In this document: positions 27,375 through 34,611 of the stretch, piece by piece
How positions within the stretch are numbered: the stretch's first letter is position 1
Layout of the letters: each line of letters opens with the position of its first letter
Source: Pseudoflavonifractor gallinarum
GTDB lineage: Bacteria > Bacillota > Clostridia > Oscillospirales > Oscillospiraceae
Reading direction: 5' to 3'
Length of the DNA: 64,000 nt
NCBI RefSeq assembly: GCF_014982855.1
Contig: NZ_JADCKF010000012.1
Location: 1-64,000 of the forward strand
The notes under the pieces: generated by a model
Database searches by the model: none
What the model saw: only the letters and a program-made list of their open reading frames with translations
What the model was told of the DNA's origin: nothing
Program-made: the position numbers and the translations under genes

Positions 27375-28262
27375 TCAAATTTCCCCGTTTTTCACGGCCT
27401 CATAGACCTGGAAGGCCTCCTTGGGGGTGCTGCCCTGGTGGACCACCGTGCCGATGGCCTGGGCCATACCTGCGGGACAGTCGGACTGGAAGATGTTCCG
27501 GCCCATATCCACGCCGTGGGCTCCTTCCTGGATGGCGCGGTAGGCCATCTCCAGAGCCTCCAGTTCGGGCAGCTTCTTGCCGCCGGCAATGACGATGGGC
27601 ACCGGGCAGGCGGCGGCCACCCGCTCAAAGCCCTCACAGTAGTAGCTCTTGACGATATTGGCGCCGTTTTCGGCCAGCACGCGGGTGGCCAGCTGGAAGA
27701 ACTTCTCGGTGCGCTCCATCTGCTTGCCAACGGCCACCACACCCAGGGTGGGGATGCCGTATTTGGTTCCGGCGTCGGCGGTGCGGGCGAGGAGCTCCAG
27801 AGAGCGGGACTCGCCGGGGGCACCCAGGAAGGTCTGCACGGCCATACAGTCGGCGTTCATGCGGATGGCATTTTCGATGTCGCAGGCGATGCCGCCTCCG
27901 TTGGACATCTCATCAAAGAGGACGGTGGTGTCGTAGGTGACCCGCACGCACTTGGCCACCCGGGCGGCAGGGGAGATGCAGGAGCGGATGACTCCCTTGG
28001 TGCCCATGAGTACGTCCACATAGGGGATGAGGGGCGGAATGACCAGGTCGATCCGCTCCAGACCGGCGGTGGGGCCCATGATATAGCCGTGGTCAAAGGC
28101 CAGCATGACGGTATTGCCGGACTTCGGGTTGAAGAGTCGGGCCAGACGGTTCTGCATGCCCCAGTCGCTGTGGGCCGCACCCTTGACGAAGAAGCCATCC
28201 AGGGCCACGGGGGTGTCCAGGTGGTAGTCGTGGGCGGCCTTGTTTCCAATGTTATCTGCCAT
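27375..28262 (-). CDS. LsrF-like class I aldolase/thiolase
   Basis: 295 residues closely resembling LsrF (3-hydroxy-5-phosphonooxypentane-2,4-dione thiolase of autoinducer-2 breakdown) over the full length. Matching blocks are DWGMQNRLARLFNPKSGNTVM, AFDHGYIMGPT.GLERID, VIAGGKKLP and GVDMGRNIFQS. The family is a DeoC/FbaB-type TIM barrel with a Schiff-base lysine (probably in IVKSYY). In this operon the usual LsrK kinase is replaced by DhaK and DhaL, so the true substrate may be phospho-AI-2 or another short phosphorylated ketose. AAGGAG lies 6 bases before ATG. Confidence 0.8.
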   Translation of the reverse strand: MADNIGNKAAHDYHLDTPVALDGFFVKGAAHSDWGMQNRLARLFNPKSGNTVMLAFDHGYIMGPTAGLERIDLVIPPLIPYVDVLMGTKGVIRSCISPAARVAKCVRVTYDTTVLFDEMSNGGGIACDIENAIRMNADCMAVQTFLGAPGESRSLELLARTADAGTKYGIPTLGVVAVGKQMERTEKFFQLATRVLAENGANIVKSYYCEGFERVAAACPVPIVIAGGKKLPELEALEMAYRAIQEGAHGVDMGRNIFQSDCPAGMAQAIGTVVHQGSTPKEAFQVYEAVKNGEI

Positions 28263-28265
28263 AAC

Positions 28266-29264
28266 TTACTCCTTGCTGTATGCGGGGGTGTGACAGGGGG
28301 TATTCCACAGACGGATGAACTCCTCGTCCCACTTGGCGATGTTCATCTGGAAGCCGCCGGCCTCCTGGACCGTGAGGATCTCGCCCACCATGCTGGCGAC
28401 TACCTCCACGCCCTTGGCCTTCAGGAACTCCACCGTGTCCTTGAAGAGCACCAGCATCTCCATCATGGTGGTGGTGCCGCAGCCGTTGATCATCACAAAG
28501 GTCTTGTCGCCCGCCTTTAGGTCCAGCTTCTTGCTCAGGGCCTCGGCCACTGTGGCCACCGTGTCCTTGGAGGACATCATGGGAACCCGGACGCCGCCGC
28601 CCTCGCCGTGCTGGCCCGCGCCGATCTCCATCATGTCGGTCTCACCCAGGTCGCCGAAGGACATGCCGTTCTGGGGATGGGTGGCGTCGGTGGATTTGAC
28701 CGTGATGGAAGCCATGTTGTCCGCATAGCGCTGGGCGATCTCGGCCACCTCGTCCAGGCTCTTGCCCTCCCGGGCAGCGGCGGCTGCGATGTGGTAGAGA
28801 GCCACCGCGCCGGCCAGGCCGCGCTTGTTGTCTTCGCCGTTGGGGTCGTACTGGACCTCTTCCCCGGTGACCACCTGGCGGAAGTTGAGGCCCGCCTTCT
28901 GGGCCAGCTTGATGGCCTGCTTGCCGGCCAGCTGGTCGCCCGCGTAGTTCAGGGTGAGGAGCAGTACGCCGTGGCCCTTGTCGGCCAGCTTCATGGCGTC
29001 AAAGACCAGCTTGGCGTTGGGGGCGGCGAAGATATCGCCCACGGCCTGCACATCCAGCATGCCCTTGCCCACGAAACCGGCCTGGGCGGGCTCATGGCCG
29101 GAGCCACCGTAGGTGACGATGGTCACGCGGTCGGCATTTGCCAGGTCTTTGCTGATGACCAGATGGCCGTCCACGTCCAGGATATCGGGATAGGCCATGC
29201 CCAGTCCGATCAGTTCCTCGTCCGTGATGGTCTCAGGGGCATTGATAAACTTCTTCATTTTCAT
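28266..29264 (-). CDS. dhaK: Dihydroxyacetone kinase subunit K (DhaK-like)
   Basis: 332 residues; binds the ketose covalently through a histidine. GGSGHEPAQAGFVG carries the substrate-binding loop and GAGQHGEGG holds the hemiaminal histidine (near residue 220). LNYAGDQLAG carries the catalytic aspartate. GGGAGGT lies upstream of ATG 29264. It needs DhaL for phosphate transfer. No DhaM phosphotransfer subunit is in the operon, so the donor could be ATP held by DhaL or a distant DhaM. Related DhaK-DhaL pairs phosphorylate erythrulose-like sugars, so dihydroxyacetone is not certain. Confidence 0.85.
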   Translation of the reverse strand: MKMKKFINAPETITDEELIGLGMAYPDILDVDGHLVISKDLANADRVTIVTYGGSGHEPAQAGFVGKGMLDVQAVGDIFAAPNAKLVFDAMKLADKGHGVLLLTLNYAGDQLAGKQAIKLAQKAGLNFRQVVTGEEVQYDPNGEDNKRGLAGAVALYHIAAAAAREGKSLDEVAEIAQRYADNMASITVKSTDATHPQNGMSFGDLGETDMMEIGAGQHGEGGGVRVPMMSSKDTVATVAEALSKKLDLKAGDKTFVMINGCGTTTMMEMLVLFKDTVEFLKAKGVEVVASMVGEILTVQEAGGFQMNIAKWDEEFIRLWNTPCHTPAYSKE

Positions 29265-29299
29265 GTGACATTACCTCCCGGTTAAAATAGCAGATTGAT

Positions 29300-29908
29300 T
29301 CAGCTCTGGGCCAGGCCCTGGAAAAAGAGGGCCATTGAGGTGGCGCCGGCGTCGGGGGTACCGATGGTCTGCTCCCCGTAGCTCTTGGCCCGGCCGAATT
29401 TTGCAGTAAACTGTTTGGTGGCCTCGGCACCGCCGTGGGCCGCCAGGGCCGCCAGGGTAAAGAGCTTGCTTTCGTCCTGTCCCGTGTAGGCGGCAATGGC
29501 CTGACTGGCCGGGATCAGAGCGTCCATCATGGTCTTATCGCCAACCTTGGCCCCGGAGATGTCGTCCAGAGCCTCAAATCCATGGGCAAACATGGCCTGG
29601 AGGCCGGGAACATCGATCTCGTCACCAGCGGGGGCGGCCTCCTGCATGCCGTCCAGCCAGGTGTTCCAGAGGGGGACTGCGCTGCCGCCGTTGAGGACCA
29701 TGACCGCCATAGCGGCATCATCCAGCATGGACTGGATCCCACCCTCGGACTCCTCTATGGCCTGTGCGATGGCGCCTGCAATTTTGTTCATGGTGAGACC
29801 GTGGTCCGCGTCGCCGAATTTGGAGTCGATTTCCGTCAAAATCTGCTCTGCGGCAGTGACACAGGCGCAGGCATGCTGAAACCGTGCGGCAAGTTCCGTC
29901 TTTTTCAT
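29300..29908 (-). CDS. dhaL: Dihydroxyacetone kinase subunit L (DhaL-like)
   Basis: 202 residues, an all-helical nucleotide-binding subunit. FGDADHGLTM is the metal/ATP aspartate motif (commonly GDGDHG), and GDKTMMDAL plus GRAKSYGE are the other family motifs. AAGGA lies 8 bases before ATG. First gene of the operon DhaL-DhaK-LsrF-like-VOC, downstream of a promoter with half-sites resembling the operator of the neighbouring SorC-type regulator. Confidence 0.85.
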   Translation of the reverse strand: MKKTELAARFQHACACVTAAEQILTEIDSKFGDADHGLTMNKIAGAIAQAIEESEGGIQSMLDDAAMAVMVLNGGSAVPLWNTWLDGMQEAAPAGDEIDVPGLQAMFAHGFEALDDISGAKVGDKTMMDALIPASQAIAAYTGQDESKLFTLAALAAHGGAEATKQFTAKFGRAKSYGEQTIGTPDAGATSMALFFQGLAQS

Positions 29909-29984
29909 GGTGCGATTCCTTCTTTCCGATCAGACAAAGATAGACCGTTCCGGTGTGTACAGATAGGAGAGCGACACATTGGGT

Positions 29985-30030
29985 GTTACTTATGTGCAAT
30001 CATCTTATCTCTGTATGTAACAAAAGTCAA
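29985..30030 (-). promoter_or_regulatory. dhaL operon promoter with regulator half-sites
   Basis: On the minus strand TTGACT (30025-30030) and TAAGAT (30002-30007), 17 bases apart. TGTAAC (30016-30021) lies between the two elements and GTTACT (29985-29990) lies downstream. Both resemble halves of the GTTACA-TT-TGTAAC palindrome at the regulator promoter, so the regulator likely controls this operon too. Confidence 0.65.
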
Positions 30031-30098
30031 TTAATGGTGTGCAGATTCTATATAAATTATAAAATATATCCTTTAAAATTGTGCAATAAACAAAAAGA

Positions 30099-30135
30099 AC
30101 TCTTTCCGACGGAAGAAACTCCGAAGGAAAGAGTT
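30099..30135 (-). terminator. Terminator of the SorC-type regulator gene
   Basis: AACTCTTTCC pairs with GGAAAGAGTT (10 bp) and on the minus strand runs into CTTTTTGTTT. It separates the regulator transcript from the dhaL promoter. Confidence 0.8.
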
Positions 30136-30151
30136 ACATTTGAAAAGAAAA

Positions 30152-31081
30152 TCAGTTCAATGCCTCGCGGACGAGATCGGCCCGGGCCACCAGGTGGGTC
30201 AGAAGTCCTGACTTCAGCGCGCCGCGCAGTGCCTTAGCGCTGGTATTGGCAGAGCAGACGCCCACGATGTTGGGACAGCGCTTGAGCGTATCCAGCGGAA
30301 TCTGAATGGCGAAATCCTGCTCCGACTGGATGACCTTCCCGTCGGCATTGAAATAGTAGACCAGTAACCGCCCGCAGGTGTGCTCCTCCTGGAGCAAGCT
30401 GCCATAGCGGACCAGGGAGGCAAAGTCCGGGCTGGAGGGATAGTTTCCGATGTTCACCAGGGCGGTGTCCATCTTGTTCCACTGGAACTGAATCTGCCGA
30501 TAGATCTCGGTGGAGCAGAGCAGCTGCTTTTCCTCCAGGCTGTCCGGCAGGGCGGGGAGGTAGATAAAGTGGGGGGTGGCGCCCAACTGCTGGGCGATGA
30601 GGCGGACATTCTCGTTGGACTGATAATTGCGGGCGGGGATACTGGCGTTGCCCACCAGGGGGCAGATGTCGGTGACGGTACTGCCCAGCTGGGGATGCGC
30701 CTCCAGCCAGGTGACCAGCTGTCCGATCAGATGGCCCCAGCCAATCCCCAGATGCCGGGAGCGGAGCTGCCACAGAAGCTGTACCGCACCCTGGGAGAGC
30801 AGCTGGTTGGTGGCGTCGTCGTCTTTGCCGTCCTCCACCAGAACGCCGTCCCGGATGGAGGAGGACAGCCGCAGCTGTTCCAGCAGTGAGTTTGCGTCGG
30901 AGGCGGGGGGACAGACGATGATCTTGACCACGCCGAGGGCGCGGGCCTCGTGGAGCATCCGGCTGACCAGGGGGCGGGATACACCCAGTTCTGCGGCGAT
31001 GTCGCTCTGCTTCCAGTCATCCAGATAGTAGCGCTGGGCGACATAGGCCAGTTTTTGCAATTTTTCCTGATTGCGGTCCAT
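30152..31081 (-). CDS. SorC/LsrR-type sugar-responsive regulator
   Basis: 309 residues. An N-terminal helix-turn-helix (QSDIAAELGVSRPLVSRMLHEAR, about 25-48) is joined to a SugarBP domain of the SorC/DeoR (LsrR, CggR-like) family, with GIGWGHLI and PLVGN loops contacting the phosphosugar effector. LsrR itself responds to phospho-AI-2, and the adjacent LsrF-like gene makes a related effector plausible (inference). It has its own promoter with a perfect palindrome at the start site, so autoregulation is likely. Confidence 0.85.
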   Translation of the reverse strand: MDRNQEKLQKLAYVAQRYYLDDWKQSDIAAELGVSRPLVSRMLHEARALGVVKIIVCPPASDANSLLEQLRLSSSIRDGVLVEDGKDDDATNQLLSQGAVQLLWQLRSRHLGIGWGHLIGQLVTWLEAHPQLGSTVTDICPLVGNASIPARNYQSNENVRLIAQQLGATPHFIYLPALPDSLEEKQLLCSTEIYRQIQFQWNKMDTALVNIGNYPSSPDFASLVRYGSLLQEEHTCGRLLVYYFNADGKVIQSEQDFAIQIPLDTLKRCPNIVGVCSANTSAKALRGALKSGLLTHLVARADLVREALN

Positions 31082-31104
31082 AAATACCCCCTGCGATGGA
31101 GTGT

Positions 31105-31118
31105 GTTACATTTGTAAC
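31105..31118. promoter_or_regulatory. Palindromic operator of the SorC-type regulator
   Basis: GTTACA-TT-TGTAAC, a perfect 6-2-6 inverted repeat just downstream of the -10 element of the regulator gene. Half-sites recur at the dhaL promoter. Confidence 0.7.
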
Positions 31119-31121
31119 TCT

Positions 31122-31150
31122 ATCATAGTACAGAATACCTCCGAATGCAA
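31122..31150 (-). promoter_or_regulatory. Promoter of the SorC-type regulator
   Basis: On the minus strand TTGCAT (31145-31150) and TATGAT (31122-31127) with 17 bases between. The palindrome follows 3 bases after the -10 element, a position suited to repression. Confidence 0.75.
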
Positions 31151-31173
31151 TGAGGACAAGGTGAAGAAATAGA

Positions 31174-31218
31174 TTGACTTTTTTCGATTTGAAAGGTATA
31201 CTGAGAATTAATTCGAAT
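31174..31218 (+). promoter_or_regulatory. arsR operon promoter and candidate ArsR site
   Basis: TTGACT (31174-31179) and TATACT (31197-31202), 17 bases apart. The palindrome ATTCGAAT (31211-31218) lies on the expected start region, with related TCGATT sequences on both sides; ArsR-type operators are usually AT-rich palindromes at this place. It is back to back with the SorC-type regulator promoter. Confidence 0.7.
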
Positions 31219-31244
31219 AGAATCGATTGGAAAGGAGGGATACC

Positions 31245-31556
31245 ATGCGTGACCACGGGGCGGATGCAAAGGTGTTCAAAGCCTTCTGCGATGTGAACCG
31301 CCTGCAGATCCTGGAATTGCTCCGCAGTGGGGAAAAATGCTCCTGCGTCCTGCTGGAAGACCTGAACATCAGCCAGTCCACGCTGTCCTATCACATGAAG
31401 ATCCTGTGTGATTCGGGTATCGTGGAGGGCCGTGTGGAGGGCAAGTGGACCCACTACGGAATCAGTGAAGCGGGCAGCCGGTATGCAAAAGAGCTGCTGC
31501 AATGCCTCACGGAAGTAAATACCAGTGCAGAAATGAACTGTACCTGCCAAGGATAA
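31245..31556 (+). CDS. arsR: ArsR-family metalloid-responsive repressor
   Basis: 103 residues from ATG 31245 (AAAGGAGGG 6 bases upstream; an ATG six codons earlier has no site). Winged-helix ArsR fold with the ISQSTLSYHMKIL recognition helix. KCSC near residue 31 matches the trivalent-arsenic CxC site of the family, and a second pair (NCTCQG) ends the protein. First gene of a probable arsenic operon. Confidence 0.85.
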   Translation: MRDHGADAKVFKAFCDVNRLQILELLRSGEKCSCVLLEDLNISQSTLSYHMKILCDSGIVEGRVEGKWTHYGISEAGSRYAKELLQCLTEVNTSAEMNCTCQG

Positions 31557-31557
31557 G

Positions 31558-31584
31558 AGCCATCCCATACGCGATGGCTTTTCT
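31558..31584 (+). terminator. Hairpin between arsR and the permease gene
   Basis: AGCCATC pairs with GATGGCT and is followed by TTTCTTC, one base after the arsR stop. It would let arsR be transcribed more than the permease and arsC genes (partial termination). Confidence 0.65.
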
Positions 31585-31640
31585 TCAGAAAGTAAAATCG
31601 AAAATTTTAGAACTGTTTTCCGAGGAAAGGGGACAAAGAA

Positions 31641-32654
31641 ATGGAAGTACTTCGCACGGTCTGGCTGTTTTTCCAGGACCAGATCCTGGGCATGCAATGG
31701 CTCAAAGCGCTGGTAGGCCACGGGCTTACCGCCGCCGGGCTTTCTACCGATTCCATGTTGGGAGGCGCCCTGCAATTTTTTATCTACGACACCATTAAGA
31801 TTTTTGTGCTGCTCTCGGTGCTGATTTTTGGGATCTCCTATATCCAGAGCTATTTTCCCCCGGAGCGCACCAAGCGCATCTTGGGACGATTCCACGGGAT
31901 CGGCGCCAATTCGGTGGCAGCCCTGCTGGGGACCGTGACTCCCTTCTGCTCCTGTTCGTCCATCCCCATTTTTATGGGCTTTACCAGCGCGGGCCTTCCG
32001 GTGGGGGTGACCTTCTCCTTCCTGATCTCCTCCCCCATGGTGGACCTGGGGTCCCTGGTGCTGCTGATGAGCATCTTTGGGGCCAGAGTGGCTGTGGTTT
32101 ATGTGCTCCTGGGACTGGTCATTGCCGTCATCGGCGGAACCGTAATCGAAAAGCTGAAGATGGACCGCTACGTGGAGGACTTCATCAAAAACGCTCCCCA
32201 CATTGAAGTGGAAGGCCGAAAACTGACCCGCCGCGACCGGGTGCTCTATGCGAAAGAGCAGCTTTTGGGTACGATTCGGAAGGTGGCCCCCTATATTCTG
32301 ATCGGCGTGGGGATCGGTGCGCTGATCCACAATGTGGTGCCCCAGGCGTGGGTGGAGCGGGTTCTGGGCGGGGACAATCCCTTTGCCGTGATTTTGGCCA
32401 CCCTGGTGGGCGTCCCCATGTATGCCGACATCTTCGGCACCATCCCCGTGGCAGAGAGTCTGCTCTTTAAGGGAGCCGGGCTGGGGACCATCCTCTCCTT
32501 CATGATGGCAGTCACCACCCTGAGCCTGCCCTCCATGATCATGCTGAAAAAGGCGGTCAAACCCAGACTGCTGGGCACCTTTATTGCCATCTGCATCCTT
32601 GGAATCGTGGTGGTAGGGTATTTCTTCAATGCGATCCAGTTCCTGTTGGTCTGA
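31641..32654 (+). CDS. ArsP/DUF318-type permease
   Basis: 337 residues with about eight membrane helices and a central charged cytoplasmic loop. The motif TPFCSCSSIP in a membrane segment is the cysteine signature of the DUF318 permeases, which include ArsP, the exporter of trivalent organoarsenicals. No ArsB or Acr3 pump is present, so this is the only efflux candidate of the operon. Its position between arsR and arsC supports metalloid export; the exact form carried is not decided by sequence. Confidence 0.8.
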   Translation: MEVLRTVWLFFQDQILGMQWLKALVGHGLTAAGLSTDSMLGGALQFFIYDTIKIFVLLSVLIFGISYIQSYFPPERTKRILGRFHGIGANSVAALLGTVTPFCSCSSIPIFMGFTSAGLPVGVTFSFLISSPMVDLGSLVLLMSIFGARVAVVYVLLGLVIAVIGGTVIEKLKMDRYVEDFIKNAPHIEVEGRKLTRRDRVLYAKEQLLGTIRKVAPYILIGVGIGALIHNVVPQAWVERVLGGDNPFAVILATLVGVPMYADIFGTIPVAESLLFKGAGLGTILSFMMAVTTLSLPSMIMLKKAVKPRLLGTFIAICILGIVVVGYFFNAIQFLLV

Positions 32655-32726
32655 TCCATTGCAAATCGTACACTGGTGTGGTTTAATAGGCACAGAAATC
32701 AGCCAGAAATACAGGAGGTTTGAGTT

Positions 32727-33185
32727 ATGAGGTTGGAGGCAGATCTGGATCAGATCCGGGCGCGGGCGGAGGAGTACTACCGCAAGGGGGAATTCTACTG
32801 CTCCGAGGCGGTAGTAAAGACCGTGGTGGAGGAGCTGGAAATCGATGCACCGGCGGAGGCGGTCAAAATGGCCTCCGGTTTTCCCGTGGGCATGGGCGGT
32901 ATGGGCTGTACCTGCGGCGCGCTGACGGGCGGTATCCTGACCATCGGTCTGGTCTACGGCAGAACCGAGGGAAAGGACCCCAGTGTGGACCGGGCCATGG
33001 CCCTGAGCGCGAAGCTCTATCAGATTTTCTGCCAGCGGCACAAGGTCAGCTGCTGTAAAGTGCTGACCAAGGGGATGGAGAAGGGCTCCAAGGAGCACAT
33101 GGAGCAGTGCATCGCCTTCACGGGCGAGATGGCCTATGAGACGGCGAAGATCATTCTGGAGGAAGAGCGGGGCGCGAAGCAATGA
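32727..33185 (+). CDS. C_GCAxxG_C_C family redox protein
   Basis: 152 residues. The motif GCTCGALTGG (about 62-71) with further cysteines (YCSEA near 27, FCQRHKVSCC near 102) identifies the C_GCAxxG_C_C family, small proteins of unknown biochemical role that often hold a metal or a redox centre. GGAGG lies 9 bases before ATG. Its stop overlaps the arsC start (ATGA), which ties it to arsenate handling; an electron donor or metal-binding partner for ArsC is a guess. Confidence 0.8.
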   Translation: MRLEADLDQIRARAEEYYRKGEFYCSEAVVKTVVEELEIDAPAEAVKMASGFPVGMGGMGCTCGALTGGILTIGLVYGRTEGKDPSVDRAMALSAKLYQIFCQRHKVSCCKVLTKGMEKGSKEHMEQCIAFTGEMAYETAKIILEEERGAKQ

Positions 33186-33646
33186 GTGAAAGCTGGAATC
33201 CGGGCATGGAGTGCGGCGCGGATCGCACCCGGCCCCAGATCGTATGCCAGGGCAAGCCCAAGGTGGCCTTTGTCTGCGTCCATAACTCCTGCCGCAGCCA
33301 GATGGCGGAGGCCCTGGGCAAGAAATTGGCCAGCGATGTGTTTGAGAGCTACTCCGCCGGTACCGAATTGAAGGACCATATCAATCCGGACGCAGTGCGG
33401 ATGATGAAGGCCCTCCACGGCATCGATATGGAGGAGACGCAGTACAACAAGCTGATTTTTGACATCCCTCAGCCGGATGTGGTGATTTTCATGGGCTGCA
33501 ATGTGAGCTGCCCCAATCTCCCCTTCCAGTATGCCGAGAACTGGGGACTGGATGACCCCACCGGCAAGGGGGATGAGGTTTTGGCAGAGACCATTGCCAA
33601 GATCGAGGCGCGTGTCCTGGCCCTGAAGGAGACGCTGCGGATGTGA
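33182..33646 (+). CDS. arsC: Arsenate reductase, low-molecular-weight phosphatase type
   Basis: 154 residues. The phosphatase loop CVHNSCRSQMAEA (CX5R, near residue 32) starts the catalytic core after an N-terminal extension of about 25 residues. GCNVSCP (near 103-109) supplies the redox cysteines expected in the thioredoxin-coupled type, and WGLDDPTGK is the family's acid loop. It reduces arsenate to arsenite for efflux. Translationally coupled to the C_GCAxxG_C_C gene and last in the operon. Confidence 0.88.
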   Translation: MSESWNPGMECGADRTRPQIVCQGKPKVAFVCVHNSCRSQMAEALGKKLASDVFESYSAGTELKDHINPDAVRMMKALHGIDMEETQYNKLIFDIPQPDVVIFMGCNVSCPNLPFQYAENWGLDDPTGKGDEVLAETIAKIEARVLALKETLRM

Positions 33647-33649
33647 GCA

Positions 33650-33681
33650 AAGGCTGCCGCCCCTTGGCGGCAGCCTTTTGC
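33650..33681 (+). terminator. Terminator of the ars operon
   Basis: A 12-bp stem, AAGGCTGCCGCC with GGCGGCAGCCTT, CCTT loop, followed by TTTG, 3 bases after the arsC stop. Confidence 0.85.
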
Positions 33682-33765
33682 GGTTTGTGGAAGAAACTGC
33701 GGAATATCCTTAGGTTGGGGCAGATGATGGCTGCCATAGGAAAACCGGGTTGGAGAGGAGTAGGA

Positions 33766-34518
33766 ATGAAAAAGGCAGTGGCGTTGCTTGGCGCCCAGAG
33801 GAGACAGAATACCTTCCGTCTGCTGGGGGAAATCGGGGAGATCTTGGCAAAGCACGGGATCGCTCTGGAGGTGATCGAGCTCTACCGGTATGACATTCAA
33901 TTCTGCGCGGGCTGTGACCGCTGCATTCTGAATGGGGAATGCGTGTGGAAGGATGGCGCGGAGGAGCTGATGGAACGCCTCGCGGAGGCAGATGGCGTGA
34001 TCCTCGCCTCGCCGGTCTATCTCCAGCAGGTGTCGGGAAAATTGAAGACCTTTCTGGACCGGACCTGCCGGTGGTATCACCGCCCGGTCCTCACGGGCAA
34101 GCCAATGTTGGCGGTAGCCAGCACCAAGGGGTCGGGACTGAAAAAGACCCTGTCCTATCTGGAGAGCATTGCGGTACAGTGGGGAGCCATGCCGGCAGGA
34201 AAGGTGGGGCGGACTATCTTCAATCAGGACCGGAAGATCTCCGAGCGGGAGGTGGAGCGATTCGTATGCCTGATGGAGCAGCCGGAGCGCTACTCCCCCT
34301 CGCTGGGCCAGATGATCGACTTTGAGGTGCAGAAATCCATGGCCCTCTTCCTGGGAAAGCTGGATCGGGCCTACTGGGAGGAGAAGGGATGGGTGGACCG
34401 GCCCTATTATTTCCCCTGCAGAATCCACCGCCCCTATGCTCTCATCAGCCGGGGGATCGGCGGACTGATCCGGTCCAAAATGAAGGGCGGAGGGAAGGAG
34501 GACCCTACGCATCCTTAA
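33766..34518 (+). CDS. Flavodoxin-family reductase with cysteine motif
   Basis: 250 residues from ATG 33766 (GGAG and AGGA upstream). NADPH-dependent FMN reductase-like fold, with the CAGCDRCILNGEC motif (about 47-59) of Fe-S or disulfide flavoproteins and a GVILASPVYLQQVSG flavin loop. A basic C-terminal tail follows. It is the third protein of this type in the window. It lies behind the ars operon terminator, so it is a separate or read-through unit. Confidence 0.8.
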   Translation: MKKAVALLGAQRRQNTFRLLGEIGEILAKHGIALEVIELYRYDIQFCAGCDRCILNGECVWKDGAEELMERLAEADGVILASPVYLQQVSGKLKTFLDRTCRWYHRPVLTGKPMLAVASTKGSGLKKTLSYLESIAVQWGAMPAGKVGRTIFNQDRKISEREVERFVCLMEQPERYSPSLGQMIDFEVQKSMALFLGKLDRAYWEEKGWVDRPYYFPCRIHRPYALISRGIGGLIRSKMKGGGKEDPTHP

Positions 34519-34549
34519 AAGAGTAGAAGAGTAAGGGGAGTATCAGAGC

Positions 34550-34580
34550 AGAAGCCAGCGTCCTTTGGACGCTGGCTTCT
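34550..34580. terminator. Shared terminator between convergent units
   Basis: A 14-bp stem, AGAAGCCAGCGTCC with GGACGCTGGCTTCT, TTT loop. The U tract is poor on both strands, but the stem sits exactly between the convergent flavoprotein gene and gltB. Confidence 0.65.
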
Positions 34581-34611
34581 ACTTCGATAGGAGAGAATGG
34601 AAGAGAGGGAA

